This document shows, one piece after another, positions 42,759 to 52,006 of a stretch of 64,000 nucleotides of DNA. Every line of letters starts with the position of its first letter. Position 1 is the first letter of the stretch. A program made the translations under genes and the position numbers. Under the pieces are notes generated by a model. The model made no database searches. It was not told the origin of the DNA and saw nothing but the letters and a program-made list of their open reading frames with translations. Source of the stretch: Aquabacterium sp. (GTDB lineage Bacteria; Pseudomonadota; Gammaproteobacteria; Burkholderiales; Burkholderiaceae_C); contig NZ_JACPYU010000005.1 of NCBI RefSeq assembly GCF_016195855.1, positions 47,471 to 111,470 of the forward strand. Reading direction: 5' to 3'.

Positions 42759-43709
42759 TCAGGCCTGACGTTGCAGGTTGCTCACGCCAGCCGGGCGGTC
42801 GGTCGCACGGCGGCGAGGGCTGTTGTCGGTGTTGTCCGGCGCGGCGTTCTGGTCGTTCATGCCGTTGATCCAGGCTTCCAGTTGCGCAAAGCTGGGCTTG
42901 ATGTTGAGTTGCACAAGGCGGCGACCGGCGTCGATCGCCAGCAAGGGAGGTTTACCAGAAAGGTGCGTGCACAGCACAACCTTGACGCACTCCAGTGTGG
43001 ACAATTCCTTGTTAACCAGCTGCTTCATCATGTTGCTCAGCGGGTCGAAGATGCCGTAGCAAAGGAAGATGCCGATGAAGGTGCCCACCATGGCCGCGGC
43101 CACCTGCGTGGCGATGTCACCGGCCGTGGCGCCTTCACCCACGGTGTTCATGGCCATCACGATGCCCAGCACCGCGGCCAGGATGCCGAAACCCGGCATG
43201 GCCTCGCCGATCTTGGCCAGTGATTTGGACGGTTGCAGCAGCTCGTCGTGGATGGCTTCGAGCTCTTGCTCCAGCACGCCTTCCAGCTCGTGGCCACTGA
43301 TCTTGCCCATGGCCATCAGGCGGAAGTTGTCGACGATGAAGTGCAGCAGTTTGGGCTCTTCCAGGATCATCGGGTAGCGCTGAAAGATCGCGCTTTCAGC
43401 AGGGGATTCGACGTGTTCGTCCAGTGCCTTGAGGCCGCGTGCGGCGGTCTGCAGCAGCTCGTACATCAACAGCAGCAACTGGCGCTGGAACTCCTGGCCT
43501 TGCTGGCGGCGGCTCACCGTCTTGCGCAGCTGGATCAGCATTTCATTGAGCACATGGCGAGGGTTGCCCAGCACGATGGCGCCCATGCCGGCGCCCGCGA
43601 TGATCAGCAATTCAACCGGGTGCCAGATGGCATGGAAGGTGCCCCCGTTGAGCATGAAGCCCCCGAAGACGCAGGCCACGACGATGGCGATACCGAGTAG
43701 TTGTTGCAT
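42759..43709 (-). CDS. motA: Flagellar motor stator protein MotA (LafT-like)
   Basis: A 316-residue protein with four membrane segments: two at the N-terminus (LLGIAIVVACVFGGFML; LLIIAGAGMGAIVLG) and two near residues 165-205 (PGFGILAAVLGIVMAMN; GTFIGIFLCYGIFDPL). The cytoplasmic loop has the usual Arg and Glu residues that contact FliG. It joins MotB as a stator. It follows fliA by 24 bases. Confidence 0.94.
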   Translation of the reverse strand: MQQLLGIAIVVACVFGGFMLNGGTFHAIWHPVELLIIAGAGMGAIVLGNPRHVLNEMLIQLRKTVSRRQQGQEFQRQLLLLMYELLQTAARGLKALDEHVESPAESAIFQRYPMILEEPKLLHFIVDNFRLMAMGKISGHELEGVLEQELEAIHDELLQPSKSLAKIGEAMPGFGILAAVLGIVMAMNTVGEGATAGDIATQVAAAMVGTFIGIFLCYGIFDPLSNMMKQLVNKELSTLECVKVVLCTHLSGKPPLLAIDAGRRLVQLNIKPSFAQLEAWINGMNDQNAAPDNTDNSPRRRATDRPAGVSNLQRQA

Positions 43710-43733
43710 GGCGTGTCGCTTTCGTTGGTGGGC

Positions 43734-44456
43734 TCAATCGGGCTGGAGAACGTCGCGCATCTTTTGCAGCGCGCCCTTGTTGATCTGGCAGATTCGCGCG
43801 TCGGTCAAGCCGAGCACGGCCGCGATTTCCTTGAAGCTCAACTCGTATTCGTAATACAGCTGGATCACGCGCTGTTCACGTTCGTCCAGGGCCATCAGCG
43901 CCTGCTCCAGGCTGCGGCGGCGGATGAACTGGGCTTCGGGCGACGGCGCACCGCTGGCCTGGTTGCTCAGCTCGGTGATCAACTCGTCGAAACTGGCCAG
44001 GCTCTCGGCGTTTTCATTGATGCGGTGGGCCTGGTAGTCGGCATCGCTGATGCCGGTGGCGGCGATGATCTCGGCGTCACTGGGCTCGCGGCCCAGGCGG
44101 CGGGTGAGGGCGCGCACTGCATCACGCAGCTTGTGGCTTTCCTGGCGGACGGTGCGCGGGCGCCAGTCCTGGCGGCGCAGCTCATCAAGGATGGCCCCTC
44201 GCACGCGCAGCGAGGCATAGGAGCCGAACTTGTCGTCGGGCACGCCATAGCGGCGCAGCGCATCGAGCAGGCCCATCAAGCCGATCTGCTCCATGTCCTC
44301 GCGGTCCATCGCACCACCCACTTGCGAGGTGAGCTGCCGCGTGATGCGCTTGACCAGCGGTGCATAGGCCAGCAGATGGCGCTGCTCCTGAGCGGTATCG
44401 CTCTGGGCAGCGGTCGCGCAGACCTCTTGATAGCCGGTGTGGAGGTCCATGCTCAT
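43734..44456 (-). CDS. fliA: Flagellar sigma-28 factor FliA (LafS-like)
   Basis: A 240-residue sigma factor of the FliA class. Region 2: LVKRITRQLTSQVGGAMDREDMEQIGLMGLLDALRRY; region 3: LRRQDWRPRTVRQESHKLRDAVRALTRRLGREPSD; region 4: LDEREQRVIQLYYEYELSFKEIAAVLGLTDARICQINKGAL. It directs late flagellar genes and is restrained by FlgM. Being inside the stator/cap operon, next to motAB and fliL, is the lateral-flagella arrangement. It overlaps fliL by four bases. Confidence 0.95.
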   Translation of the reverse strand: MSMDLHTGYQEVCATAAQSDTAQEQRHLLAYAPLVKRITRQLTSQVGGAMDREDMEQIGLMGLLDALRRYGVPDDKFGSYASLRVRGAILDELRRQDWRPRTVRQESHKLRDAVRALTRRLGREPSDAEIIAATGISDADYQAHRINENAESLASFDELITELSNQASGAPSPEAQFIRRRSLEQALMALDEREQRVIQLYYEYELSFKEIAAVLGLTDARICQINKGALQKMRDVLQPD

Positions 44457-44929
44457 TCGATGATGAGTTTGCTGATCATGGCTTCGGCGAAGGGCTTCTC
44501 GCGCTGTTCGCGCTTGTAGCTCTCGTTGAAGGCCTTGTTGATGTCGGCGGTGAACTGGTCGATGGACATCAACCCCGCTTTGTCCAGCGTGTAGTTGGAC
44601 AGCGAGCGCACGGCCACGCTGCGCAACAGGGGCAGGTGGTCCTTGACGGCCCGCTCCTGCTCTTCACGTGTCTTGATGACCAGGTCCATGGCCAGGTAGT
44701 GAGAGGCCGGCTCACCAGCCTTGCCCCGCAGCATCACGATCACCTTGTCCAGGTTGATGTACTTGTAGCTGTTGGAGTCGGGCTTGGGCTGCTCGACGGC
44801 GGCGGCCTTGTGCGGGACTGCGGGTTGGGCGCGTTGCTGACGCAGCATGAACACGCCGCCTGCGATCAGGGCCGCGACGGCCATGGCCAGGAAAGCGCTC
44901 AGCAACAGGACGGTGTGTTTGCTTTTCAT
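44453..44929 (-). CDS. fliL: Flagellar basal-body protein FliL (LafF-like)
   Basis: A 158-residue protein with one N-terminal membrane segment (VLLLSAFLAMAVAALIAGGVFML) and a periplasmic domain with the FliL pattern YKYINLDKVIVMLRG...LAMDLVIKTREEQERAVKDHLPLLRSVAVRSLS. It supports stator function. It starts six bases after fliK and overlaps fliA by four. Confidence 0.88.
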   Translation of the reverse strand: MKSKHTVLLLSAFLAMAVAALIAGGVFMLRQQRAQPAVPHKAAAVEQPKPDSNSYKYINLDKVIVMLRGKAGEPASHYLAMDLVIKTREEQERAVKDHLPLLRSVAVRSLSNYTLDKAGLMSIDQFTADINKAFNESYKREQREKPFAEAMISKLIIE

Positions 44930-44935
44930 CTTGAA

Positions 44936-46135
44936 TCAGCCCTGATCTGCTTGCATGGAAAAACCCGACTTGGTGCCAGCCTGGTCGTCCGGGCCATTCA
45001 AGGCGCGGCCCGGCTCGCGCGCAGGTGCATCCTGCTGGCTCTGCCGCTGGCCCTGGCCCTTGTAGCCTTGGGTGGACTGGTCAGACACCTGGACCTGGAC
45101 ATCGGCGGCCTGGCGCAGGGACAACTCCTGGCGCAGGCCATCACTGATGCTTTGCAGTTGTTGTGCGACCTCTCGGTGCGTGGCGCTCAGGTGAACCTGC
45201 ATCTGGCCGGCTTCCTGGCGGATGACGATGTCGATCTGGCCCAGATGATGCGGCTCCAGGCGGATGAGGGCCTGTTCGCTGCCGCGCTGGATCTGCCATT
45301 GCACACGCTCGCCCAGGGTGTTGAGCAGAGGCTCTTTCCAGTGCTCGGGGCTGGGCGAGGGCAGGGCCAAGGCAGCACCAGCCTGGCCTGAGGCGCCGGC
45401 AGGGCGTTCGTTCAGGTTGGTCATGACGGCAGCCCAGTTGGCGGGGGCACCCGATGCCGGTGCACTGGATGGGGTGTCGGCCCGGTTGGCGTCACCCGAG
45501 TGCGATGCATCGTTGAAAGAAGACAAGGCGCTCTGCAATGAGGCAGTGGGCTGTGCTGAAGAGAGCTTGCCCTGCTCGGTGTTGAAGGCGGTGGACAAGC
45601 CTGCCATCGATGGACCGGGCTGGTTGGCGGGCACGGCTTGCTGGCCTTTGTCCAGCGCGCGTGCGGCGGGCGACAGGCCGGCCAGCAGGCCCGATGAGGC
45701 CATGCGCAGGGTCTGGACTGGAGACAGGGCTGCGTTCATGCCGCTCAGCGCATTGGCCCCGTCGAGTGTCGTGCTGGCCCCATTTGCATCGGCGTCGGCG
45801 TGGGCATCGGCGAGCGTGGTGCCCGCTTGCTGCATGCCCAGTGGCATGGCGGGCATGTTGGCCGCGGTGTTGGAAGGCTGGGCCAGGAACTGGGCCAGCA
45901 AGGCCGCCACAGTGGGGTCGCCAGCAGGTGCACTGTCGATGGGTTGGTCGGCATCCGTGCCTGGCGCGGCTTTGCGGGCGTCCGGCCTGGCTGTTGGCGC
46001 AGGCGCGTCGGCCTGCCGGGCATCGTTCATGGCGTGGTTGAACGAGCCATCCGGCGCGTTGCTCGCCGGAGCGGCTTCGCGCGTTGCGGGTGCGTCCGTC
46101 AAGGGTGTGCTCAGTGTGGCCAGACGCATGCTCAT
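44936..46135 (-). CDS. fliK: Hook-length control protein FliK (LafE-like)
   Basis: A 399-residue protein. The N-terminal 280 or so residues are low-complexity, rich in Ala, Ser, Gly, Pro and Asp. The C-terminal export-switch domain is recognisable: ERVQWQIQRGSEQALIRLEPHHLGQIDIVIRQEAGQMQVHLSATHREVAQQLQSISDGLRQEL. It measures hook length and switches export to late substrates through FlhB. ATG 46135 overlaps fliT by four bases. A second FliK-like gene lies at 61578. Confidence 0.88.
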   Translation of the reverse strand: MSMRLATLSTPLTDAPATREAAPASNAPDGSFNHAMNDARQADAPAPTARPDARKAAPGTDADQPIDSAPAGDPTVAALLAQFLAQPSNTAANMPAMPLGMQQAGTTLADAHADADANGASTTLDGANALSGMNAALSPVQTLRMASSGLLAGLSPAARALDKGQQAVPANQPGPSMAGLSTAFNTEQGKLSSAQPTASLQSALSSFNDASHSGDANRADTPSSAPASGAPANWAAVMTNLNERPAGASGQAGAALALPSPSPEHWKEPLLNTLGERVQWQIQRGSEQALIRLEPHHLGQIDIVIRQEAGQMQVHLSATHREVAQQLQSISDGLRQELSLRQAADVQVQVSDQSTQGYKGQGQRQSQQDAPAREPGRALNGPDDQAGTKSGFSMQADQG

Positions 46136-46467
46136 GCTTGACTCCCATTCCAGTCGCTGTTGGCCGCATAGGCCATCCAGCCTTCCTTGTTGCTCAAGGT
46201 CGTCGTCAGGTGCGTGGCCATCTCTTCGGAGGCCATGGCGCACTGGAGCATGGCTTCAAGGTGCGCGCTGCGCAGCGCCGTCATGGCCTGGTGCAGCTCC
46301 GGGCTCCAGCGTTGGTCTGCGCGGACGGCGGTCAACAAGGCGGCCAGCTCACAGTCAATCACGTGCATGCCCTGCCAGTCCCGAACACGGGTGGCTTGGG
46401 CCAGGCGCGAGGTCATGTCCATCACCTGGGCGATCTGCAAGGGTTGGGGCGGGGCGGGTGCGCGCAT
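46132..46467 (-). CDS. fliT: FliT-like flagellar chaperone (LafX-like)
   Basis: A 111-residue helical protein placed directly between fliS and fliK, the place of FliT/LafX in lateral systems. The sequence has heptad-type helices (IAQVMDMTSRLAQATRVRDW; DCELAALLTAVRAD). FliT binds FliD before export. The family is poorly conserved and I rely mainly on position. ATG 46467 is used; GTG 46470 is also possible. Confidence 0.7.
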   Translation of the reverse strand: MRAPAPPQPLQIAQVMDMTSRLAQATRVRDWQGMHVIDCELAALLTAVRADQRWSPELHQAMTALRSAHLEAMLQCAMASEEMATHLTTTLSNKEGWMAYAANSDWNGSQA

Positions 46468-46470
46468 CAC

Positions 46471-46857
46471 TCAGTTCCCTTGGGCCTGCACGCTTTGCCA
46501 GCCGCCGCGCAGTGTGGTGATCAGCTTGCTGACCTCGTCGACCAGGGCCGCATCGAGCCGCACGCCGGCCTGGTAGAGCTGCTGCGCGCAGTAGTCATAC
46601 AGCTGGCCCAGGTTGTTGACCACCTCGTTGGGTGTGTCCGCGTTGAGCGCACTGGACAAGCCATTGAGGATGTTGATGCACTTGTCCAGGCTGTTGGCCT
46701 TGAGCTCGTAGCGCTTGGCTTCGATATGGGCTCTGGCGCGGGCCAGCTCTTCGAGCAGGCCGTCCATCAGGACGATGACCAACTGCACCGGCGAAGCCTG
46801 GGCCGTCTGGGCGCTCAGGTTGATGGCGTGGTAGCTGCGGTAGGCGTCTTGGTCCAA
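46471..46857 (-). CDS. fliS: Flagellin export chaperone FliS (LafC-like)
   Basis: A 128-residue protein. YRSYHAINLSAQTAQASPVQLVIVLMDGLLEELARARAHIEAK is the FliS motif, followed by KCINILNGLSSALN and LYDYCAQQLYQAG. It keeps flagellin unfolded before export. The start is TTG 46857, since no ATG is available and AGAGG lies upstream. The gene is 37 bases from fliD. Confidence 0.92.
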   Translation of the reverse strand: MDQDAYRSYHAINLSAQTAQASPVQLVIVLMDGLLEELARARAHIEAKRYELKANSLDKCINILNGLSSALNADTPNEVVNNLGQLYDYCAQQLYQAGVRLDAALVDEVSKLITTLRGGWQSVQAQGN

Positions 46858-46894
46858 GGTGAGGCCTCTTTGAGTGGGTTGATCTCCAGCCGCA

Positions 46895-48259
46895 TCAGGC
46901 CGAAGGGAACAGGTTGCTCATGAGCCCGGAGGTCTGGCTCATCTGAGACTGCAGCGTCTGCAGCTGGCTGAACTGCTGGAGATAACGTTGGTAGAAGTTG
47001 TTGTACTGAGCGTCCAGTCGGGTCTGGCGGTCGGTCAGGCTTTTTTGCGTTTGCTGGACACTGGTCTGCCTGTTCTTGATCTGGCCGGTGGCGCTGTTGA
47101 GCCAGACGTCCATGTACTTGTCCAGGCTGCCCATCACGCCGCTGCTGGTGGTCAGGCTGGCTTTGCCAAATACCTGGTCCAGCCCACCCGGGTGGGCGGC
47201 CATGGCGTTGTTGAGCTTGGTGGTGTCCAGCGAGAGCACACCATAGCGGTCGGCGCTCACGCCGAAGTCCATCAGGCGCAGGCCGCCGAAGCTCTGGCGG
47301 ATCGTGCTGCTGAGGCGGTCGCGCAGGGCACGCACACCCGAGTCCGACGCAAACACGGCGGCGTCGGTGCCGGTCTTGGCATCGCCCGCCTTGGTCAGGT
47401 CGTCCAGGGCCTTCTCCAGCGTGTTGTAGGCATCGACAAAGGTCTTGACGTTGGCGGCCGTGCCGCTGCTATCGCTGGCAACCGTGAGGGTGAGGGGCGT
47501 GTCACCCGTGTTCATCTTCTGGGTGAAGGTCATGCTCACCCCCGGGATGGAGGTGAAGGTGTTCGACCCCTGCTGAACCTTGATGCCCGTGTTCTGCGCA
47601 CCCAGCCAGATCACCGCGTCTTGCGCCGCCACGAGCTGCGTCGGGGTGCTCAGCGAGGTCTTGAGCGTGCTGGCGGGCAAGCCGCTGGCATCCAGGGTGA
47701 TGGCCCCGTTCTGGCCGCTCTGGCCCGAGGACATGACCAGCTGGCTGCTGCCCCCAACGGTCACGATCATCGCCGTGACCTTGCCGCCATTGCCCGCTGC
47801 CTGGTTGATGGAGCGGGCGATTTCAGCTTGTGACAAGGTGCCGTCGCCATCCTGGTCGGCGGCACTGAGGTTGACGCTGAAGCTGGAGCCATCGGCCAGG
47901 TTCACGTTGATCGGGCCACCGGTTGCGACGGGCACGGCGGGCAGGTCCGCATAGGCGACCTGGTTGCTTGTGGCCAGTTGCTCGACGAAGACCGAATAGT
48001 TGCCAGGCTGGGCCGTGCTGGACGCCGTGGCCGTGCCGTAGGCGGTCGAGCTGAAGCTGGCGGCGTACTGCTGCAGGCTGCTCTTGCCCGACAAACCGGT
48101 CAGTGACGATTCAAACGCACGCAAGGCCGATTGCAGCTTGGTCAGCGCGGTGCTGCTGGTCTGCGCCGTCTTGGTTTGCGTGGTGATGAGCGACTGCGCA
48201 CTCTGGGTGTATGCGGTGGCCAATTGGGTGGCCATCGAGGTGGGGTTGATGTCAGCCAT
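46895..48259 (-). CDS. fliD: Flagellar filament cap protein FliD (LafB-like, HAP2)
   Basis: A 454-residue filament-cap protein. Family features: an N-terminal helical part (QLATAYTQSAQSLITTQTKT) ending in LSGKSSLQQYAASFSSTAYG, a central domain with GNYSVFVEQLATSNQV, and the C-terminal LNNAMAAHPGGLDQVFG and coiled-coil end. An AAGGAGT ribosome site precedes ATG 48259. A shared late-promoter motif lies upstream in the 105-base gap to fliJ, marking the start of the fliD-fliS-fliT-fliK-fliL-fliA-motA-motB operon. Confidence 0.93.
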   Translation of the reverse strand: MADINPTSMATQLATAYTQSAQSLITTQTKTAQTSSTALTKLQSALRAFESSLTGLSGKSSLQQYAASFSSTAYGTATASSTAQPGNYSVFVEQLATSNQVAYADLPAVPVATGGPINVNLADGSSFSVNLSAADQDGDGTLSQAEIARSINQAAGNGGKVTAMIVTVGGSSQLVMSSGQSGQNGAITLDASGLPASTLKTSLSTPTQLVAAQDAVIWLGAQNTGIKVQQGSNTFTSIPGVSMTFTQKMNTGDTPLTLTVASDSSGTAANVKTFVDAYNTLEKALDDLTKAGDAKTGTDAAVFASDSGVRALRDRLSSTIRQSFGGLRLMDFGVSADRYGVLSLDTTKLNNAMAAHPGGLDQVFGKASLTTSSGVMGSLDKYMDVWLNSATGQIKNRQTSVQQTQKSLTDRQTRLDAQYNNFYQRYLQQFSQLQTLQSQMSQTSGLMSNLFPSA

Positions 48260-48318
48260 GCCAGACTCCTTGTCGATGCGGTAGCGAGAACGTGCCCGTT
48301 GACGAGCTGTCCTGAGGT

Positions 48319-48348
48319 AAGGCGACCGTGTTCTGGCAAAACTGAAAT
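48319..48348 (-). promoter_or_regulatory. Bipartite late-flagellar promoter motif before fliD
   Basis: Reads ATTT-N17-GGTCGCCTT on the minus strand, the same boxes and spacing as before flgK and flagellin. Its downstream edge is 60 bases before the fliD start codon. Confidence 0.6.
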
Positions 48349-48364
48349 GGCTGGCGTGAATTTG

Positions 48365-48799
48365 TCATGTTTGCCTCCGCAACCAGACTTGCGTGGCCAT
48401 GTCGTCCTGGCGTTTTTGCTCCTGGCCTGACTTGGCCTTGAGCAAGTCCAACTGCTGGCGTGACAGCACCTGCTCCAGCACCTCCTTGCTCAGCGCTGCC
48501 TTTTGCAGCGCCTGCTGCGACACCGCCATATCGGCTTCGTGCAGGGCCAGGTCCTGGCGGTGCAGATCGGCCATGTGCATGACCGAGGCCTTGAAGTGCC
48601 CGTTGTTGAGCGCCTGTACCGGCGAGGTGCAGCCCTGGGCTGCGGGGCTGGCGCACAAGCTGGCCATGCGCTCCAGGTTGCGCTGGAAGCGATCGCGCAC
48701 GGCCTGCTTGGCGGCCATGTCGGCCATCCGGCTGTCAACCTCGCGGTCGCGCATGGCCACCAGGGTGTTCAGGCTCTTGACGGTGCGCGCTTGCTTCAT
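48365..48799 (-). CDS. fliJ: FliJ-like flagellar export chaperone
   Basis: A 144-residue coiled-coil protein with charged helical segments (RDREVDSRMADMAAKQAVRDRFQRNLERMASL; LHEADMAVSQQALQKAALSKEVLEQVLSRQQLDLLKAK). Position right after fliI identifies it as FliJ, the central stalk of the export ATPase complex. It overlaps fliI by four bases. The sequence alone is not diagnostic. Confidence 0.8.
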   Translation of the reverse strand: MKQARTVKSLNTLVAMRDREVDSRMADMAAKQAVRDRFQRNLERMASLCASPAAQGCTSPVQALNNGHFKASVMHMADLHRQDLALHEADMAVSQQALQKAALSKEVLEQVLSRQQLDLLKAKSGQEQKRQDDMATQVWLRRQT

Positions 48800-50106
48800 G
48801 CCATCAACGCCTCAAGTTGGGTCACACAATCCGACAGCGGGGCGGCCTCGTTGGTGCCCTGGTTCAGGAAGGCCTCGATGCGGGGGTACAGCGAGACAGC
48901 CTTGTCAGTCTGGGGATCGGCGCCCGGGACATAGGCACCCAGCGGCAGCAGGTCACGCACCTGGGCGTGGCGTGCGGTCATGGTCTTGAGATCGCGGGCT
49001 GCATGCAGGTGGGGCTTGCTGACCACCAGGGCCATGCAGCGGCTGATGGATTGCGAGATGTCGATGGCGGGGTAGTGGCCACGTTCGGCCAGCTCGCGCG
49101 TCAGCACGATGTGGCCGTCCAGGATGGCGCGGGCGGTGTCCACGACAGGGTCCTGCTGGTCGTCGCCTTCGGCCAGCACGGTGTAGATGGCGCTCATGCT
49201 GCCTTGTTCGTTCTCGCCGTTGCCCGCGCTTTCAACCAGCTGGGGCAACACGCTGAACACCGAAGGCGGGTAGCCGCGGGTGGCGGGGGGCTCGCCCAGC
49301 GCCAGCGCGAGCTCGCGGCGGGCCATGGCGTAGCGGGTGAGGGAGTCCACCAGCAGCAGCACGTCCTGGCCCTGGTCGCGGAAGTGCGCGGCAATGGCAT
49401 GGCACAGCTCGGTGGCCATCAGGCGCATCAGCGGGGATTCGTCGGCAGGGGCCACCACCACGATGGCGCGGCGCAAGCCCTCTTCACCCAGCGACAGCTC
49501 GATGAACTCGCGCACTTCGCGGCCGCGTTCGCCAATCAGGCCCACCACCACCACATCGGCCACGGTCTGGCGTGTGATCAGGCCCAGCAGCACGCTCTTG
49601 CCCACGCCGCTGCCGGCCATCAGGCCCACGCGCTGGCCCTTGCCCAGCGTGAGCATGGCGTTGATGGCACGCACGCCCACGTCCAGCGGTTCGCGCACGG
49701 GCTTCTTTTTCAAGGGATGGACGCGGGGTGGGTGCGGGTCGATTTCATGTTCGCCACTCAGGCGCCCCAGGTCATCAATGGGCTCGCCCAGGCCATTGAC
49801 GATGCGGCCCAGCCAGGAGGGGCCGATCATCAGCTTGTTGCTGTCCGCACCTGGCAGCACGCGGGCACCCGTGGTCAGGCCCATGGTCTGCTTGAAGGGC
49901 ATCAGGTAGGAGACCTTGTCGCGAAAGCCCACGACCTGCGCGTCCAGCCATTCGCCAGAGGCGGTCTCGATCAGGCAGCGCTGGCCGGTGTGCAGGGCGC
50001 AGCCCACGCTTTCCAGCAGCAGCCCGGAGGCACCCGCCAGACGGCCCGTGGGCGTGGCCACGGGTACATCACCGAGTTCAAGCTTGCGCAGTGCGGCACC
50101 GATCAT
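48796..50106 (-). CDS. fliI: Flagellar export ATPase FliI
   Basis: A 436-residue F1-beta-like ATPase. Walker A is GLMAGSGVGKSVLLG, Walker B QDVLLLVDSLTRYA, with the GERGREVREFIE segment between them. It energises the flagellar type III export gate. Length is as usual. It overlaps fliH and fliJ by four bases each. Confidence 0.96.
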   Translation of the reverse strand: MIGAALRKLELGDVPVATPTGRLAGASGLLLESVGCALHTGQRCLIETASGEWLDAQVVGFRDKVSYLMPFKQTMGLTTGARVLPGADSNKLMIGPSWLGRIVNGLGEPIDDLGRLSGEHEIDPHPPRVHPLKKKPVREPLDVGVRAINAMLTLGKGQRVGLMAGSGVGKSVLLGLITRQTVADVVVVGLIGERGREVREFIELSLGEEGLRRAIVVVAPADESPLMRLMATELCHAIAAHFRDQGQDVLLLVDSLTRYAMARRELALALGEPPATRGYPPSVFSVLPQLVESAGNGENEQGSMSAIYTVLAEGDDQQDPVVDTARAILDGHIVLTRELAERGHYPAIDISQSISRCMALVVSKPHLHAARDLKTMTARHAQVRDLLPLGAYVPGADPQTDKAVSLYPRIEAFLNQGTNEAAPLSDCVTQLEALMA

Positions 50107-50957
50107 GTGGCGCTGTCCTCTGTCTGCTTGGCCTTGGCCGGGGTGGCGCGGCGCTTGGTGGCCTTGGGCTTGGCGGGGGGCTCTGCCACGGCGGTTGCCT
50201 CTGGTGCCGCGGCCGGCGCAGCGTCAGAAGGTGCCGCCTGGGCCACAGGGGCAGCGATGGCCTCAGGCTCGGCGACGGGCGCCACCTCGGCATCCAGCAA
50301 CTGCGAGCGCACCTGGTCCATGCAGGCGTTCAGGCGCTGGTTGCAGCCGGCATCGGCCTCGCGCTCACCGACCTTGACGCGGCATTCACCCAGTGCCAGC
50401 CGGGCATCGGGGATCAGCGTCCAGGACTGGGTGCGCACCGGGGCCAGTTCGCGGATGCGCTGGCACTCTTCGGGGTTGAGGTAGATCTCGATGCCATCGG
50501 GGGCAGGAGGCATGGCCGCCAGCGTTTCGTCGATCAGGGCCAGCAACTGGGTGGGCTGCAGCGTCAGCTCGCAGCGGATCACCTGGCGGGCCACCTTGGC
50601 CACGATGTCCACCACTTCCTTGCGCAGCACCGATTGGTAGTCGGCCTGCAGGCGGGTCAGCTCGGCCAGGGCCTTGTCCAGCGGTTGGGCCAGGCCTTCA
50701 AAGCGCGCCTGGGCTTCCTGTCTGGCTTCCTGCCAGCCGCGTTGATGGCCTTCTTCGTAACCCGCACTCAAGCCCGCCTGGTGACCACGTTCCTGCCCTG
50801 CGTCATAGCCTTCCTGATAGCCCTTGTCCATGCCTTGCTGGAAGCCTTCTGCGGCAGAGGCGTGCAGGGCCGCGCCTTCCATGCCTTCGCCGCCGGCCGC
50901 GGTTTTCGCGGCCAGTTGCGTCAGCGTCGGGAAGCGGTGAGGGCGGAACATCTTCAT
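50103..50957 (-). CDS. fliH: Flagellar export ATPase regulator FliH
   Basis: A 284-residue protein. The middle has the GxxxG-type repeats (GYQEGYDAGQERGHQAGLSAGYEEGHQRG) that are typical of FliH, then a helical stalk and the ATPase-binding domain. An unusual Ala/Pro-rich C-terminal tail of about 60 residues follows. It binds FliI. It overlaps fliG and fliI by four bases. Confidence 0.88.
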   Translation of the reverse strand: MKMFRPHRFPTLTQLAAKTAAGGEGMEGAALHASAAEGFQQGMDKGYQEGYDAGQERGHQAGLSAGYEEGHQRGWQEARQEAQARFEGLAQPLDKALAELTRLQADYQSVLRKEVVDIVAKVARQVIRCELTLQPTQLLALIDETLAAMPPAPDGIEIYLNPEECQRIRELAPVRTQSWTLIPDARLALGECRVKVGEREADAGCNQRLNACMDQVRSQLLDAEVAPVAEPEAIAAPVAQAAPSDAAPAAAPEATAVAEPPAKPKATKRRATPAKAKQTEDSAT

Positions 50958-52006
50958 TCGACGACCTCTTCGGCAAACAGGCGCACGTCGATCTCGCCCT
51001 GCTCGGCCAGTGCCTTGACCTGGCCCATGATGTCCTGGCGAACCTGCTCGATGCGGCTCATGGGCACGGGGCCGGTGCGGCGCATCATCTCTTCAAAGCT
51101 CTGGGCCTGGCGGCGCGGCATGGTCTGCAAGATGGCGTTGCGGATCGCAGGCTCGGCGCCCTTGAGCGCGATGGCCCATTGATCCGGAGCGACCACCTCG
51201 ATGATGCGCATCAGCGTCTCTTCGGTCTGGCGCGACAGGATGAAGAAGTCGTACATGCTGACTTCCAGTGCCGAGACCACTTCGGGGTCGTGTGCGCGCA
51301 GCAACTCGACCATCTGCTGCTTGTTGCCGGGCAGGCGGTTGAGGATCTCGGCAGCCTGCTTGATGCCTTCGATGCTGGCGCTTTGCGAGCCCAGGCTGTC
51401 CAGGCAACGGCTGACGACCTCGTCCAGCTCGTTGAGCAGCTCGCGGTCGATCTCCTTGAGGCGGGCCACGTTGAGCAGCAGCATGTCGCGGCTGTCGGCG
51501 GGCAGGGCGTCGATCACCGAGCTGGCCAGGGTGGGCGGCAGGAAGGCCACGAACACGGCCTGCATGCGCACATGCTCATGGGCGATGCGCTCGGCCAGCC
51601 ACTTGGGCGAGGCCCATTGCAGGCGGGCCATCTTGGGGCGGATGGCGTCACCGTAGATGCTGTTGAGCACGCTGCCAGCGATCTCCTTGCCCAGGGCCAG
51701 GTCCAGCGAGCGCTTGAGGAAGGCACGCGAGGCACCGTGCACGCCGCTTTGCTCGCGGTAGTCGTCAAAGAAGTGCTGCAAGGCGTTCTTGACCGACTCC
51801 ACCTTGATGCCGCTCAGGCGCGACATCACCTGGGTGATCTCCAGCAGCTCCTCACGCGACAGGCAGCGCAGCACGGCGGCCGCGGGTTCTTCACCCATGC
51901 TCAGCAGCACGATGGCGGCTTGCTCGACCGGCGAGGGCGCGGCCTTGGGCGTCAGCGGATCCATGCCCAGCTCGCCTACCTCGGCGAGGTTATTGCGTTC
52001 GTTCAT
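50954..52006 (-). CDS. fliG: Flagellar motor switch protein FliG
   Basis: A 350-residue rotor protein. The N-terminal domain begins QAAIVLLSMGEEPAAAVLRCLSREEL, the middle contains ASIEGIKQAAEILNRLPGNKQQMVELLRAHDPEV, and the C-terminal torque domain ends MPRRQAQSFEEMMRRTGPVPMSRIEQVRQDIMGQVKALAEQGEI. It links the MS ring, FliM/FliN and the stator. Its start overlaps fliF by 17 bases. Confidence 0.95.
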   Translation of the reverse strand: MNERNNLAEVGELGMDPLTPKAAPSPVEQAAIVLLSMGEEPAAAVLRCLSREELLEITQVMSRLSGIKVESVKNALQHFFDDYREQSGVHGASRAFLKRSLDLALGKEIAGSVLNSIYGDAIRPKMARLQWASPKWLAERIAHEHVRMQAVFVAFLPPTLASSVIDALPADSRDMLLLNVARLKEIDRELLNELDEVVSRCLDSLGSQSASIEGIKQAAEILNRLPGNKQQMVELLRAHDPEVVSALEVSMYDFFILSRQTEETLMRIIEVVAPDQWAIALKGAEPAIRNAILQTMPRRQAQSFEEMMRRTGPVPMSRIEQVRQDIMGQVKALAEQGEIDVRLFAEEVVE